Of a stretch of 64,000 bases of DNA, positions 16,591 to 26,135 are shown piece by piece (position 1 is the stretch's first letter; each line of letters starts with the position of its first letter). Position numbers and translations under genes: made by a program. Source of the stretch: Psychromicrobium xiongbiense. Lineage in GTDB: Bacteria > Actinomycetota > Actinomycetes > Actinomycetales > Micrococcaceae. Where the stretch lies: the NCBI RefSeq assembly GCF_030271165.1, contig NZ_JASSZH010000030.1, positions 22,993-86,992 of the forward strand, given 5' to 3'. The notes beneath the pieces were generated by a model. The model ran no database searches, was not told where the DNA came from, and was given only the letters and a program-made list of their open reading frames with translations.

Positions 16591-18501
16591 CTACCCCGGC
16601 ACCCCGGCCTGTTCCGCGTAGAGCGCGGCGTAACGCCCCTCCGCTGCCAGCAGTTCCCGGTGGGTGCCCCGCTCCACGATCTTTCCGCGCTCGACGACGA
16701 AGATCACGTCCGCGCCAACAACAGTCGAGAGCCGGTGAGCGATCGCGACCGTGGTGCGGCCCTGCGATGCCGTTTCCAGTGCCGCCTGGACCACCCGCTC
16801 CGAAATGGAGTCGAGGGCACTGGTCGCTTCATCGAGCACCAGTACCACCGGGTCCTTCAGCAGCACCCGGGCAATGGCGATCCGTTGCTTTTCGCCACCG
16901 GAGAGCCGGTATCCGCGCTCGCCGACCAGGGTGTCAAAACCGTCCGGAAAACCCATGATCGTGTCGAGAATATTGGCCCGCCGGGCAGCATCCTCCAGCT
17001 CCTCCATCGTCGCGCCCGGCTTGGCGTAACGCAGATTGTCCGCGATGGAGGCATGAAAGAGATAGGTCTCCTGACTCACGATGCCGATATGCCCCATCAG
17101 GGACTCCTGCCGCAGCTGGCGCACATCGCACCCGGCAAACGTCACCCGGCCTGAACTCGCCTCATAGAGCCGCGGGATCAGGTACGAAATGGTGGTTTTC
17201 CCGGCCCCTGAGGAACCGACGAAGGCCGCGAACTGCCCGGGCTCAATGACGAAACTGACGTCATCGAGCGTGGGCCGTTCCTGAGGTTTAGCATCCGGGT
17301 AAGCGAAGCTGACCGAGTCGAAACTGATCCGGCCCAACTCCGCGCGGCTCTGCGGGGACTGGCTCAGCACGGATTCCAGATCCTGCGCGCCCGGCGCATC
17401 GGCGATGGCCGGGACGAGGTCAAGATATTCGAAGATCCGGGCAAAGAGAGCGCCAGAGGTCTGCAGATCCAGCACCACCCGCATCAGCGCGGTCAGCGGG
17501 AAGAGTAACCGCGCCTGGACGGTGGTGAACGCCACGATCGTGCCCGCCGTGATGCTGTGCGCGCCGCCATCGGCCGGGGAGCTGATCATCAGCAGCCCGG
17601 CCACCAGATACACGATGGCGGGAATGGAGGACAGGAAGATGGTTACGACAGCGAAGAACCACTGGCCGCTCATGGTCTGGCGAACCTGCAGCCCGATCTG
17701 GTGATGGTTCGCCGCATCGTAACGTTCAATTTCGGCCTGCTGCCGGCTGAAGCTCTTGGCCAGCAGGATCCCGGAAACACTGAGCGTCTCCTGCGTGATC
17801 GCGGACATCTCCGAGAGCGATTCCTGTGTCTGGGTGGCAATTCTGGCCCGCACCCGGCCCACCCGGCGCTGGGCGATCACCAGAACGGGCATCAGCACGA
17901 CGGCGACGATGGTCAGCTGCCAGTTCAGCAGCAGCATGGCCACCAGGGCCGCGATGACCGTCACCGAATTCCCCAGCACGGAGGAGACCGTGTTGGTCAG
18001 CACCGAGGCGACGCCGCCAACGTCGTTCTGCAGCCGGGACTGGATGATGCCGGTTTTGGTCCGGGTGAAAAAGCTCAGATCCATTGCCTGCAGGTGGCTG
18101 AACAGCCGGACCCGCAGCGCTCCCATGACCCGGTTTCCCACCGAGGCGGTGAGATAGGTCTGCCAGACGCCCAGCAGCGCGGAGCCGAGGTAGACCAGGA
18201 TCATCGCAGCGACGGTCAGCCCGAGCGCCCGCAGGTCCGGCCTTCCGCCGGGTGGGAAGAGTCCGTCATCGAACGCGCGCTGAGTGAGAAGCGGAGGGAC
18301 TACGGTGAGCGCGGCGCCGAGCAGCACCAGAAGGGCAGTGAGAACCAGCGCCTTGCGATGCGGGGCGAACAATTCGTAGATCCGACGCAGAAGATGCTCG
18401 ATGACGGGCGCTTTCGCAATGGCGTCCCGCTGCAGATCCTCGTCCCGTGGGCCCATTCCGCCGCGCATCGCCCCGGCGCGCATGGCGCCCATTCCACTCA
18501 T
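16591..18501 (-). CDS. ABC transporter, fused membrane and ATP-binding domains (multidrug type)
   Basis: A 636-residue half-transporter. A Met/Gly/Arg-rich N-terminal tail (about 25 residues) precedes a six-helix membrane domain. The ATPase domain has Walker A GSSGAGKTT, Q-loop VSQETYLF, signature LSGGEKQ, Walker B VLVLDEAT and the H-loop in AIAHRLST. All catalytic residues are intact. It should act as a dimer exporting lipids, drugs or peptides; the cargo is unknown. It is divergent from the sugar permease gene at 18680 across a 178-base control region. Confidence 0.92.
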   Translation of the reverse strand: MSGMGAMRAGAMRGGMGPRDEDLQRDAIAKAPVIEHLLRRIYELFAPHRKALVLTALLVLLGAALTVVPPLLTQRAFDDGLFPPGGRPDLRALGLTVAAMILVYLGSALLGVWQTYLTASVGNRVMGALRVRLFSHLQAMDLSFFTRTKTGIIQSRLQNDVGGVASVLTNTVSSVLGNSVTVIAALVAMLLLNWQLTIVAVVLMPVLVIAQRRVGRVRARIATQTQESLSEMSAITQETLSVSGILLAKSFSRQQAEIERYDAANHHQIGLQVRQTMSGQWFFAVVTIFLSSIPAIVYLVAGLLMISSPADGGAHSITAGTIVAFTTVQARLLFPLTALMRVVLDLQTSGALFARIFEYLDLVPAIADAPGAQDLESVLSQSPQSRAELGRISFDSVSFAYPDAKPQERPTLDDVSFVIEPGQFAAFVGSSGAGKTTISYLIPRLYEASSGRVTFAGCDVRQLRQESLMGHIGIVSQETYLFHASIADNLRYAKPGATMEELEDAARRANILDTIMGFPDGFDTLVGERGYRLSGGEKQRIAIARVLLKDPVVLVLDEATSALDSISERVVQAALETASQGRTTVAIAHRLSTVVGADVIFVVERGKIVERGTHRELLAAEGRYAALYAEQAGVPG

Positions 18502-18679
18502 GCGCCCAGCCTAGTTGTTGTTCTCCGCGTGGGGCCGGGAAAATTTCCCGGTTGTTAACCTCGGCGATACGCACCGGCCCTTGTGCGGCGCTGGCCGATG
18601 GCAGAGACTGAAATCTTGGTCGACCGCCAAGAGCCGTGGGTGAATCCCGGCATCCGGCACAACCACTGTGGAGAACTGC
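18502..18679. promoter_or_regulatory. Divergent control region with an AT-centred palindrome
   Basis: The gap between the divergent exporter and sugar-importer genes contains CCGGGAAA-A-TTTCCCGG (18535-18551), a perfect 8-base-arm palindrome of repressor-operator size. I do not see a clear paired -35/-10 for the plus strand. The palindrome is 34 bases from the exporter start and about 130 from the permease start, so it may serve either side. Confidence 0.4.
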
Positions 18680-19705
18680 GTGGCCACTGCACGCACCAAA
18701 AGTGATCTGACCGTCCTCGGCCCCCGGCGCTCACGGGCGTCATCGGGCCTGCGCTCGCCCCTGGCCTATCTGTTTGTTTTCCCTGCGCTGGCCATTTTTA
18801 CGGTGTTCACCATCGGGCCGACGATCTTCACTTTCGTGGTGAGCACCTTCAAATGGAACTGGCTCAACGCCTCGCAGAACAAGTTCATCGGTCTGCAGAA
18901 CTACCAGGCCATGCTGGAGGGCTCAGCAGACCCGCCCTTTCTGCAAACCCTGGGTGTGAGTGCCTATTTTGTTCTCGCCATGGTGGTGGGCGGCACCGCG
19001 ATTTCGCTGGCACTGGCGCTCCTGCTGCAGAGTGCAGCGGGAAGCTGGTCGCGCAGCTGGAGTAACAAGGTGCTTCTCGGAGCTCGCACCGCCATCTTTC
19101 TGGCCCATGTGACCCCGCTGGTCGCCACCTCGATCGTCTGGGTGTGGATTTTTAATCCTCGCTACGGCTTGGCGAACCTGGTGCTCAGCTGGTTCTCGCT
19201 ACCCGGCATCGACTGGCTGGGGAACTCCAGCTACACCATGCCCGCCGTCATCATCTACTCGCTCTGGCATGAGATCGGCTTTGTCACGGTCATCTTTCTG
19301 GGCGGTCTGACCACCCTGTCGCCGGAGCTCTCCGAGGCCGCCAAACTCGACGGCTGCAACCGCTGGCAGGAATTCTGGAACATCACCTTCCCGCAGCTGC
19401 GACCGTTCATCATCTTCGTGGTGGTGATCACCTCGGTCGCGTCCCTGCAGGCCTTCACTCAGTTCTTTGTGATGACCAAAGGTGGCCCGGATGTGGCCAC
19501 TCTGGGATTCCAGCTCTACCAGCAGGCCTTCGTGTTCCGGAAGACCGGCTACGCCGCGGCGCTCGCCGTCGTCCTCTTCGCCCTGACCGTCCTCTTGTCC
19601 ATCCTTCAACTGCGCAGCTCCCGATCCGTTGACTCCCGGTCACTGCGCCGATCCATGCACCGCTCATCACACCGTGGCACCCCCGCTCGGTCCACCACCA
19701 TCTGA
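18680..19705 (+). CDS. ABC sugar transporter permease (first component)
   Basis: A 341-residue permease with six predicted helices. The first is in LAYLFVFPALAIFTVFTIGP, and the coupling loop is EAAKLDGCNRWQEFWNITFP. I prefer the GTG at 18680, with GGAG 8 bases upstream; another GTG at 18668 is possible. The C-terminal tail is Ser/Arg-rich. It is followed by a binding protein, a second permease and a metallo-hydrolase gene. There is no ATPase in the operon, so a shared one encoded elsewhere is expected. Confidence 0.9.
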   Translation: MATARTKSDLTVLGPRRSRASSGLRSPLAYLFVFPALAIFTVFTIGPTIFTFVVSTFKWNWLNASQNKFIGLQNYQAMLEGSADPPFLQTLGVSAYFVLAMVVGGTAISLALALLLQSAAGSWSRSWSNKVLLGARTAIFLAHVTPLVATSIVWVWIFNPRYGLANLVLSWFSLPGIDWLGNSSYTMPAVIIYSLWHEIGFVTVIFLGGLTTLSPELSEAAKLDGCNRWQEFWNITFPQLRPFIIFVVVITSVASLQAFTQFFVMTKGGPDVATLGFQLYQQAFVFRKTGYAAALAVVLFALTVLLSILQLRSSRSVDSRSLRRSMHRSSHRGTPARSTTI

Positions 19706-19713
19706 GGAGAGAA

Positions 19714-21057
19714 ATGTTCACCACCCGCAACCCGGGGCAGAAGAGCCCCCGGAACAGGCGTACCATCCGAACCACTGCCGGACTGCTGTCCATCCTGGCC
19801 GCCACCACCTTGATGGCCACGGCTTGCGGAGGCGGGGCGGCTGCGCCGTCATCGAACACTCCGCCGGCCGATTCCACCGACCCTGTGACCATCAGCTTCA
19901 TGGAAGCCATGTCCTCCGGGGCGATCAAGGATTCGCTGGCCAAGATCACTAAGGACTTCACGGCAAAGTACCCAAATATCACGGTTGACCTGCAGGAACA
20001 GCCCGATTACAGCACCCTGCAGACCAAGATCAACGCCCAGACCGCAGCCGGGACCCCGCCCACCATTGCCCAGGTCTACGGCAACTGGGCAGACGAGTTT
20101 GCGGCGTCGAAGGTGATTGTTCCGTTGGACGATTACGTCTCGCAGAGCAAGGACTACCCGAACTTCTTTGACGGGATCAAGAAGGACCTCAAGCTCTCCG
20201 ACGGCAAGACCTGGATGTGGCCCTTCAATAAATCCGTGGTGGTGCAGTACTACAACACGACCATGGTCCCTCAGGCGCCCAAGACCTGGAATGACTTCGC
20301 GACGGCCGCCAAAACCGCCTCCACCGGCAAAGTCATCGGCCTCTCGATCGACCCGGGCAGCACGAACGGGCCAGCCGGTGGCACAGCGCTGTTTGAGATC
20401 CTGGCCCAGGCCAATGGCGACACGGTCTTCGCCGATGACGGCACGCCCCAGTTCACCAAGGATGGGGTGGTCAAGGCCCTGGATTTCCTCAAGAAGATGA
20501 AGGCGGACGGATCCCTGGCCCTGGGCAGCAACTACCCCGGGCAGGTGGCTCTGGGCGGGCAGACCGGTGCCTTCGACATCTCCTCAGTAGCCAGCTTCCA
20601 GTTCAACAAGAAGGCAGTGGGAGACAAATTTGCGATGGGCGTCGCAGCCCTGCCGTCCGGCCCCTCCGGCACGGCGAACCAGCTGGCGGGCACCAATATC
20701 GCGCTCTTCGACAAATCGACCCCGGCACAGAAGGCTGCCGCCTGGAAGTTCATGCAGTTCCTGACCTCGCCGGAGGAGATGGCGTACTGGTCCTCCACCA
20801 CGGGGTATCTGCCGGTCTCACGGACCGCCATGGATCAGCAGGCGTTCAAGGATTATGTGGCCAAGAACGCCTGGGTGGCGGATGCCACGAAGCAACTGGA
20901 CTCGGCGACCTCCCTGCCGCCTAAGTCCTGGGTGACCAAGGCCTCCGGTGCGCTCAGCCAGGCGATCCTGGACGCGATCAACAATGGGACCGACTCCAAG
21001 ACAGCGCTCCAGAAGGCGCAGGACGCCGCGGCCAAGGCACAGAAGGACGCTTCCTGA
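19714..21057 (+). CDS. ABC sugar transporter substrate-binding lipoprotein
   Basis: A 447-residue family-1 solute-binding protein. It has a basic N-region, a hydrophobic core and the lipobox MATAC with Cys near residue 38, so it is membrane-anchored outside the cell. The body has the usual ITVDLQEQPDYSTLQTKINA and WMWPFNKSVVVQYYN regions of UgpB/maltose-type binders. The C-terminus is an Ala/Lys-rich helix (about the last 25 residues). It starts at ATG 19714 with GAGGAGAG upstream, 8 bases after the first permease. The ligand is unknown; glycerol-phosphate or oligosaccharide binders are the closest types. Confidence 0.9.
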   Translation: MFTTRNPGQKSPRNRRTIRTTAGLLSILAATTLMATACGGGAAAPSSNTPPADSTDPVTISFMEAMSSGAIKDSLAKITKDFTAKYPNITVDLQEQPDYSTLQTKINAQTAAGTPPTIAQVYGNWADEFAASKVIVPLDDYVSQSKDYPNFFDGIKKDLKLSDGKTWMWPFNKSVVVQYYNTTMVPQAPKTWNDFATAAKTASTGKVIGLSIDPGSTNGPAGGTALFEILAQANGDTVFADDGTPQFTKDGVVKALDFLKKMKADGSLALGSNYPGQVALGGQTGAFDISSVASFQFNKKAVGDKFAMGVAALPSGPSGTANQLAGTNIALFDKSTPAQKAAAWKFMQFLTSPEEMAYWSSTTGYLPVSRTAMDQQAFKDYVAKNAWVADATKQLDSATSLPPKSWVTKASGALSQAILDAINNGTDSKTALQKAQDAAAKAQKDAS

Positions 21058-21058
21058 C

Positions 21059-22012
21059 ATGAGCACGCGCACGATGGCGACCGGCAGCGACGGGGGAGGT
21101 GAGGTGAGGGCTCGCCGCACGCTTCCTTCGACGGCGCGCAGCCTTCGCCCCGCTGCCCGGGGCCGTTCCGTGGGTCGCCGCCCCCGCCCGGCCGCGGTGC
21201 TGGGGCGCGGGGCACGCCTGCTGGTCGCCATCGTGGTCGGGTTGCTGTTCCTGCTGCCGATCGGCTGGATGGTGCTGACCAGCGTCTCCTCCGATGCGGA
21301 TGTTTTCCAGTTCCCGCCGCGGCTCTGGCCGGCCTGGGATCTCTCGCACTATGTGAGTGCCTGGAAAGCAAGCCCCTGGCTGATGTACTTCGGCAACACG
21401 GTCTTCATTGCCGCCTGCGTCATCGTGCTAGTTCTGGTGACCTCACTGCTGGCCGGTTTCGCCTTCGCGGTGATGCGATTCCGGGGGCGCAGCGCATTGT
21501 TCCTGGTGGTCATGTCCGTGATGATGGTGCCGCAGACGGTGCTACTGATCCCGAACTTTCTGATCGCTCAGCAGATCGGCTGGTATGACACGTACCTGAT
21601 TCAGATTGTGCCGTGGGGAGCCTCGGTATTCGGGATTTTTCTGATCCGTCAGTTCTTCAGCACGTTGCCTACGGAATTGTTTGAAGCGGCGGAGATCGAC
21701 GGCGCAGGGCCGTTCCGGATGCTGTTCTCTGTGGCGGCACCGCTGGCCGCACCATCACTGGTTCTGGTGGGGTTGAACTCCTTCATGGGGACCTGGAACT
21801 CCTTCGTCTGGCCCTACATCATGACCAAATCGGATTCCGTGCGGCCCATCGAGGTGGGACTTCAGGCCTTCTACGGGGCGGACGGTACCGACTGGACCAG
21901 CCTGTGCGCTGCGGTCTCCTTCACCACGCTGCCGGTGATCGTGGTGTTTTTGTTCCTTCAGAAATACTTTGTCAACGGTGCCTATGGCACCCAGGGGAGT
22001 GTGCGCGGATGA
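21059..22012 (+). CDS. ABC sugar transporter permease (second component)
   Basis: A 317-residue permease with a long Arg-rich cytoplasmic N-terminus (about 50 residues), then six predicted helices beginning LLVAIVVGLLFLLPIGWMVL. The coupling loop is EAAEIDGAGPFRMLFSVAAP. It starts at ATG 21059, one base after the binding-protein stop. It overlaps the following MBL-fold gene by 4 bases (ATGA), so import and that hydrolase are probably translated together. Confidence 0.9.
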   Translation: MSTRTMATGSDGGGEVRARRTLPSTARSLRPAARGRSVGRRPRPAAVLGRGARLLVAIVVGLLFLLPIGWMVLTSVSSDADVFQFPPRLWPAWDLSHYVSAWKASPWLMYFGNTVFIAACVIVLVLVTSLLAGFAFAVMRFRGRSALFLVVMSVMMVPQTVLLIPNFLIAQQIGWYDTYLIQIVPWGASVFGIFLIRQFFSTLPTELFEAAEIDGAGPFRMLFSVAAPLAAPSLVLVGLNSFMGTWNSFVWPYIMTKSDSVRPIEVGLQAFYGADGTDWTSLCAAVSFTTLPVIVVFLFLQKYFVNGAYGTQGSVRG

Positions 22013-23373
22013 ATGAGTCCAGTCCGGCGGTCACCGTCGAGTTCTTCGGTGGTCTGCGGGTGATCGGTTCGTCCAAAATCATGGTGTCCACGGATTCCGC
22101 GCGGGTGCTGCTGGACATGGGGCTGGACATCCCCGGGGAGCAGGACCTCTTTCGGGATCCGGTGCAGGAACGGCCCGAGTACCGGCTCCGGGATCGGCTG
22201 GCGGTAGGCTTCGCCGCGGAACTTCCCGGCATCTACGACCCGGACCAGCTTCCGGAGGACTCGCCGCTGGCGGTGCCCGACCCGCGGCCGAGCGCCATCT
22301 TCCTCTCGCACGCCCATCTGGACCACGATGGCGCCCTGAGCTTTGTGCGGGCGGGAATCCCGGTCTATGCCCACCCGGAGACGGTGCGCCTGGAACAGTC
22401 CTTGGCCCTGGCCGGGCTGGGCGAGGCGGTGGAGCTGCGCCCGATGGATGGCGTGGTGGAGGTGGGCGATCTGCGCGTCGAGGCGATCCCCGTGGACCAC
22501 GACATCCCCGGAGCCTGCGGATTTCTGGTGCACACCCCGGAAGGCACGCTGGCCTACACCGGGGACCTCAACTTCCATCGGGATGGTGCGCTGCGCTCGG
22601 AGGAATTCATCCGGCGCGCCACCGGCGTCGGGATGCTGGTGACCGAGACCACCATGCTGAGCTTCGACATCGAGCCGGGCCATCAGCCGCGTAGCGAGGA
22701 CGCAATCCTGGAGTTGCTGGCGCAGACTCTCGCGGAGGCTCCGGGGCTGGCCCTGCTGAGCATGTATGAGCGCGATGCCGAGCGGGCCCAGCGCTTCATC
22801 GACCTGGCAGCCTCCCGGGGGCGCACCCTCGTCTGGCCCGGGCAGCAGGCGGCGATGCTGGCGCATTTCGGGGTGCATGGTGCGGTGACCTGGGACGCGT
22901 CCCGGCCACAGCGGCCCGTGCATCAGGCGGCGATCGAGCGGTTGCGGGGGGCCACCGGAACCGTGCTGCCGACGGTGAGTCTGCGCGAGGTGCGCGAGCG
23001 GCCATCGCGGTATTTGGTGCAGCCCGATGTGCGTGATGTGCCGGCGCTGCTCGATCTGCCCCGACGGTCCGGTGAGTTCCTGCCCTTTCTGCACTCGCAG
23101 GGTGAGCCGTTGGGGCCGTTCATGGCGAACTGGGCCACCTGGCTGGAATGGCTGGAGCGGCTGGGGATCAGTTTTGTCGCCGCAGGGTCTTCAGGCCACG
23201 CCACGGGGGAGGCTCTGCACAAGATGGTGATGGAGATCCATCCCGGGGTGGTGGTGCCGATCCATGGCTTCCGCCCGGAAGCGCTCGCGGTGGATGTTCC
23301 GACCTTACTGCCGACATACGGCGCTCGTTACCGCCTCGACGGAACGGAGATACCCTCATGGGTGCGAGGATGA
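22009..23373 (+). CDS. MBL-fold metallo-hydrolase resembling beta-CASP/RNase J proteins
   Basis: A 454-residue protein with the di-zinc metallo-beta-lactamase motif SHAHLDHDGA (about residue 100), a histidine in VDHDIPGACGF and an aspartate in YTGDLNFHRDG. The C-terminal part has SGHATGEAL and VPIHGFRPEAL, matching the RNA-metabolising (RMMBL) motifs of RNase J-like enzymes. Family knowledge suggests nucleic-acid hydrolysis, yet the ATGA overlap with a sugar permease suggests a metabolic substrate, for example a phosphodiester or lactone. It starts at ATG 22009 within the overlap. Homology at the motif level is strong; the activity is open. Confidence 0.82.
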   Translation: MNESSPAVTVEFFGGLRVIGSSKIMVSTDSARVLLDMGLDIPGEQDLFRDPVQERPEYRLRDRLAVGFAAELPGIYDPDQLPEDSPLAVPDPRPSAIFLSHAHLDHDGALSFVRAGIPVYAHPETVRLEQSLALAGLGEAVELRPMDGVVEVGDLRVEAIPVDHDIPGACGFLVHTPEGTLAYTGDLNFHRDGALRSEEFIRRATGVGMLVTETTMLSFDIEPGHQPRSEDAILELLAQTLAEAPGLALLSMYERDAERAQRFIDLAASRGRTLVWPGQQAAMLAHFGVHGAVTWDASRPQRPVHQAAIERLRGATGTVLPTVSLREVRERPSRYLVQPDVRDVPALLDLPRRSGEFLPFLHSQGEPLGPFMANWATWLEWLERLGISFVAAGSSGHATGEALHKMVMEIHPGVVVPIHGFRPEALAVDVPTLLPTYGARYRLDGTEIPSWVRG

Positions 23374-23377
23374 GCCT

Positions 23378-24004
23378 ATGAATCGGCGAATCGTGCTCTT
23401 TGTGGGCCGCCTGGGCTTCGGCTGTCTGTCGCTGGTGGCGATCAGCACGCAGTTGGTGATCCATATCCAGGATGGCTTTAATGTGGTGAATTTCTTCAGC
23501 TATTTCACCAATCTGTCCAATATTTTTGGTGCCCTGGTGCTGCTCGTTGCGGCGTTCTACCTCATCACAGGCCGGAAGAGCACGCCAGCCGGTGACATGG
23601 TACGGGGCTGTGCCGTGGTGTGTATGGCGCTGGTGGGCATCGTGTTCACGGCTCTGCTGCGGGAGGTTGATCTGGGCTCACTCCTGCCCTGGATCAATAC
23701 GGTGCTGCACTATGTGATGCCGATCGTGGTGGTGCTCGACTGGCTGATCCAGCCGCCAGCCCGGCCGCTGGATCTGAAGAAGCTCTGGATCTGGACTCTT
23801 CCGCCCATCGTCTATCTGGCGTATTCGCTGATCCGCGGCGCCATCCTGAACTGGTACGCCTACCCGTTCCTCAACCCGGCCCTCTCCGGCGGCTACGGCA
23901 TGGTCGCAGTGACCTGCGTGGGGATCACCGTGGTCTTCCTGGTGGTGAGTCTGCTGCTGGCTGTGGTCACCAACAAGTTGCGCCCCTGGGCCCCCGCTAC
24001 ATAG
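23378..24004 (+). CDS. Pr6Pr family membrane protein
   Basis: A 208-residue integral membrane protein with about six hydrophobic segments. The pattern NFFSYFTNLSNIFGALVLL (about residue 35) and HYVMPIVVVLDWLI (about residue 115) are characteristic of the Pr6Pr/FAR-17a-like family in actinobacteria. Conserved aromatic and histidine residues lie within helices. The function of the bacterial members is not established. It starts at ATG 23378, four bases after the MBL gene stop, so it is probably the last gene of the importer operon. Confidence 0.82.
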   Translation: MNRRIVLFVGRLGFGCLSLVAISTQLVIHIQDGFNVVNFFSYFTNLSNIFGALVLLVAAFYLITGRKSTPAGDMVRGCAVVCMALVGIVFTALLREVDLGSLLPWINTVLHYVMPIVVVLDWLIQPPARPLDLKKLWIWTLPPIVYLAYSLIRGAILNWYAYPFLNPALSGGYGMVAVTCVGITVVFLVVSLLLAVVTNKLRPWAPAT

Positions 24005-24015
24005 TCCGTGCCTCC

Positions 24016-24060
24016 CTCCCAACGGTCGTGACGCTCGCGTGGTGTCGACTCCGTCGGGAG
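24016..24060. terminator. Imperfect hairpin between convergent genes
   Basis: CTCCCAACGG (24016-24025) pairs with CCGTCGGGAG (24051-24060) with one wobble, around a 25-base loop. It sits between the Pr6Pr-like and RpiB-like genes and may terminate both. The same CTCCCRACGG core occurs in the hairpin at 62337-62397. Confidence 0.4.
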
Positions 24061-24079
24061 CGGCGGAGAGGGGAGGGTG

Positions 24080-24550
24080 TCAGCAGCTTCCGGTGGTCTC
24101 GAACTGACCGATCAGGTCCACCTTGGCGGCGGAGGCGCTGCTCTCGTCGAAGTGGTACCCGAGCCATTCGCGGACCAGCCGACGTGCCAGCTCGATGCCG
24201 ACCACCCGCTGACCCATGGTCAGAACCTGTGCGTTGTTGCTGAGCACGCCCCGTTCCACCGAGAAGCTGTCATGTGCGGTCACGGCCCGGATGCCCGGAA
24301 CCTTGTTGGCGGCGATGGCGACGCCCAGGCCGGTGCCGCAGATCAGCAATGCACGGTCCGCCTCGCCGCGGGCCACGATCTCAGCCGCGGCGATGGCCAC
24401 CGAGGGGTACGGCGTCTGGGATACGGCGTCCACCCCCACATCCTGCACGGAGGCCACCAGCCCACTGGCCTCCAGATCCGCCTTCAGGATCTCCTTGTAG
24501 TCAAAACCTGCATCATCTGAGCCGATGACGATGCTCCATGCTTTAGCCAT
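24080..24550 (-). CDS. RpiB-family sugar-phosphate isomerase, probably tetrulose-phosphate type
   Basis: A 156-residue protein of the RpiB/LacAB fold. The catalytic cysteine (Cys71) is in [14 protein letters not shown]. Two histidines typical of ribose-5-phosphate isomerase B are replaced: GSDHAG reads GSDDAG (Asp13), and HNDAN reads SNNAQ. The latter histidine is proposed to open the furanose ring, which a tetrulose 4-phosphate cannot form. That fits an EryI/DerI-like enzyme making D-erythrose 4-phosphate from D-erythrulose 4-phosphate. The start is ATG 24550 with GGAGG upstream. It is the last gene of the operon with a kinase and a GpsA-like dehydrogenase. Confidence 0.85.
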   Translation of the reverse strand: MAKAWSIVIGSDDAGFDYKEILKADLEASGLVASVQDVGVDAVSQTPYPSVAIAAAEIVARGEADRALLICGTGLGVAIAANKVPGIRAVTAHDSFSVERGVLSNNAQVLTMGQRVVGIELARRLVREWLGYHFDESSASAAKVDLIGQFETTGSC

Positions 24551-24578
24551 GATGGCCTCCTTGGTCCTGTTAGTTCTG

Positions 24579-26102
24579 TTATTTCTGGATACATTCCTGT
24601 GTGAAACCGCCCAGCGCGCGTTCCACCTCGAATGACTGATCGAAAACGGGCTTGAGCGCCCCGTAAATGGTCCGATAGACGGAGAATCGTTGGGCGTAGG
24701 CCTCCATCTGCGCGTCCCTCGGGACGAAGACCTGCTCCGTGTGCGCCATCGCCGCCGCGGCAGCCTCCACCCCGCCGGGAACCAACCCGCAGTAAGCAGC
24801 AGCAAGAATCCCGGCGCCGAGGGCGGTGGCCTCCGTGGTGGTGGATACCCGCAGCGGCCGCCCGGTGACATCGGCAAGGATTTGCAACCACCGTCCGGAG
24901 GCGGCCCCACCGCCCATCACCACCACATCCGTGATGGGATCGGAGGCAGATTCCAGTTGCTCCAGCAGCAGCTGGGTTTCGAAGGCCAGCCCCTCCAGCA
25001 CAGAACGGTAGAAATCCACCCAGTCGTGGCTCTCATTCACGCCCACAAAGGCGCCGCGGGACTTGTCATCCCAGTACGGCGTGGCCGAGCCGCTCAGGTA
25101 CGGCAGGAAATACAGCCCACTGCCGTGGCAGGTCTCCAGCGCGGTGTCATACACATCGACGTCGCCCTCCACCGCGACCTGAGGGAAGGCTTTGCGGAAC
25201 CAGGAGACGGACAGCGCCCCGGTGGCGATGAACGCCTCCGTTGTCACGCCGTGCCCGAGCGGGCTGGCCAGCACACGCCATCCCCGGGACACCGCCACGG
25301 AATCGGCGTAGCAGCCCAGGGTGATCGAGGTGCCCAGGCTGAGGTAGGCCTTTCCACTGCGCACGACGCCGGCCCCCAGACCTGCGCACTGGCCGTCGCC
25401 TCCGCCAGCCACCACCGGCAGCCCGGTGGGAAGGCCGGTCAGGCGGCTGGCGTCATCGTGCACGGTACCGATCAGTTGCCCCGGGGCCACAAGCCGGGGC
25501 AACTGATTGCGACTCACGCCCACCAGCGCCAGCAACTCCTCCGACCAGTCGCCGGTGCGGACATCCATCAGCCCCATCGGGTCTGCGGAGGCGGTGCTGG
25601 TGGCGAACTCGCCGGTCAGCCGGTAGGACAGGCAGGCGTGGACCTCGGCGATATGCGCCGTGGCGGCCATGACCTCCGGCTCGTACCGTGCCAGCCAGGC
25701 CAGCTTGTAAAAGCTGGGAGTGGTGGACGGCGGCTTCCCGGAGAGCTCGTGGACCCGCGGTGTACCCAGGCGACGGACTTCATCGCCAGAACGGGCATCC
25801 AGCCAGAGGATGGCCGGCCGTAGCGGCCGGTACTCGGCATCCAGACAGACAAAGCTCTCCCGCTGGTGCGTGATGCCGAGCGCCACCGGGGTGTGGCCCT
25901 GAGCCGCCAGCGTCTCGGTGACTTCCCGGATCGCTGCAGCGGTGGAGGCCCACCACTGAAGCGCGTCCTGCTCGTGCCAGGTGGCCTGGGGGGAGTCCCG
26001 GTCGATCGTTCTCCTGCCAATGGCCAGAACGTTGCCCTGAGCATCGAAGGCCACCGCCTTACTGCCTGTGGTGGAGGCGTCCACAGCAATGACTGCGTCC
26101 AC
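24579..26102 (-). CDS. FGGY-family carbohydrate kinase
   Basis: A 507-residue sugar or polyol kinase. The N-terminal ATPase domain begins [24 protein letters not shown] and WLDARSGDE are in the substrate region, and the C-terminal ATP site has [12 protein letters not shown]. It is the same superfamily as glycerol, xylulose and erythritol kinases. The nearby RpiB-like isomerase and GpsA-like dehydrogenase favour erythritol or a related tetritol as substrate, but xylulose-type substrates cannot be excluded. It starts at ATG 26102 with AAGGAG upstream, 33 bases after the dehydrogenase gene. Confidence 0.88.
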   Translation of the reverse strand: MDAVIAVDASTTGSKAVAFDAQGNVLAIGRRTIDRDSPQATWHEQDALQWWASTAAAIREVTETLAAQGHTPVALGITHQRESFVCLDAEYRPLRPAILWLDARSGDEVRRLGTPRVHELSGKPPSTTPSFYKLAWLARYEPEVMAATAHIAEVHACLSYRLTGEFATSTASADPMGLMDVRTGDWSEELLALVGVSRNQLPRLVAPGQLIGTVHDDASRLTGLPTGLPVVAGGGDGQCAGLGAGVVRSGKAYLSLGTSITLGCYADSVAVSRGWRVLASPLGHGVTTEAFIATGALSVSWFRKAFPQVAVEGDVDVYDTALETCHGSGLYFLPYLSGSATPYWDDKSRGAFVGVNESHDWVDFYRSVLEGLAFETQLLLEQLESASDPITDVVVMGGGAASGRWLQILADVTGRPLRVSTTTEATALGAGILAAAYCGLVPGGVEAAAAAMAHTEQVFVPRDAQMEAYAQRFSVYRTIYGALKPVFDQSFEVERALGGFTQECIQK

Positions 26103-26135
26103 GAAACACTCCTTTGTGTTGTAGTGCGAAAGGGA

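Noticed and set aside
24080..24550. Ordinary ribose-5-phosphate isomerase B of the pentose phosphate pathway
   Set aside because: The two characteristic histidine positions are changed and the gene belongs to a polyol operon, so a housekeeping rpiB assignment and symbol were not used.
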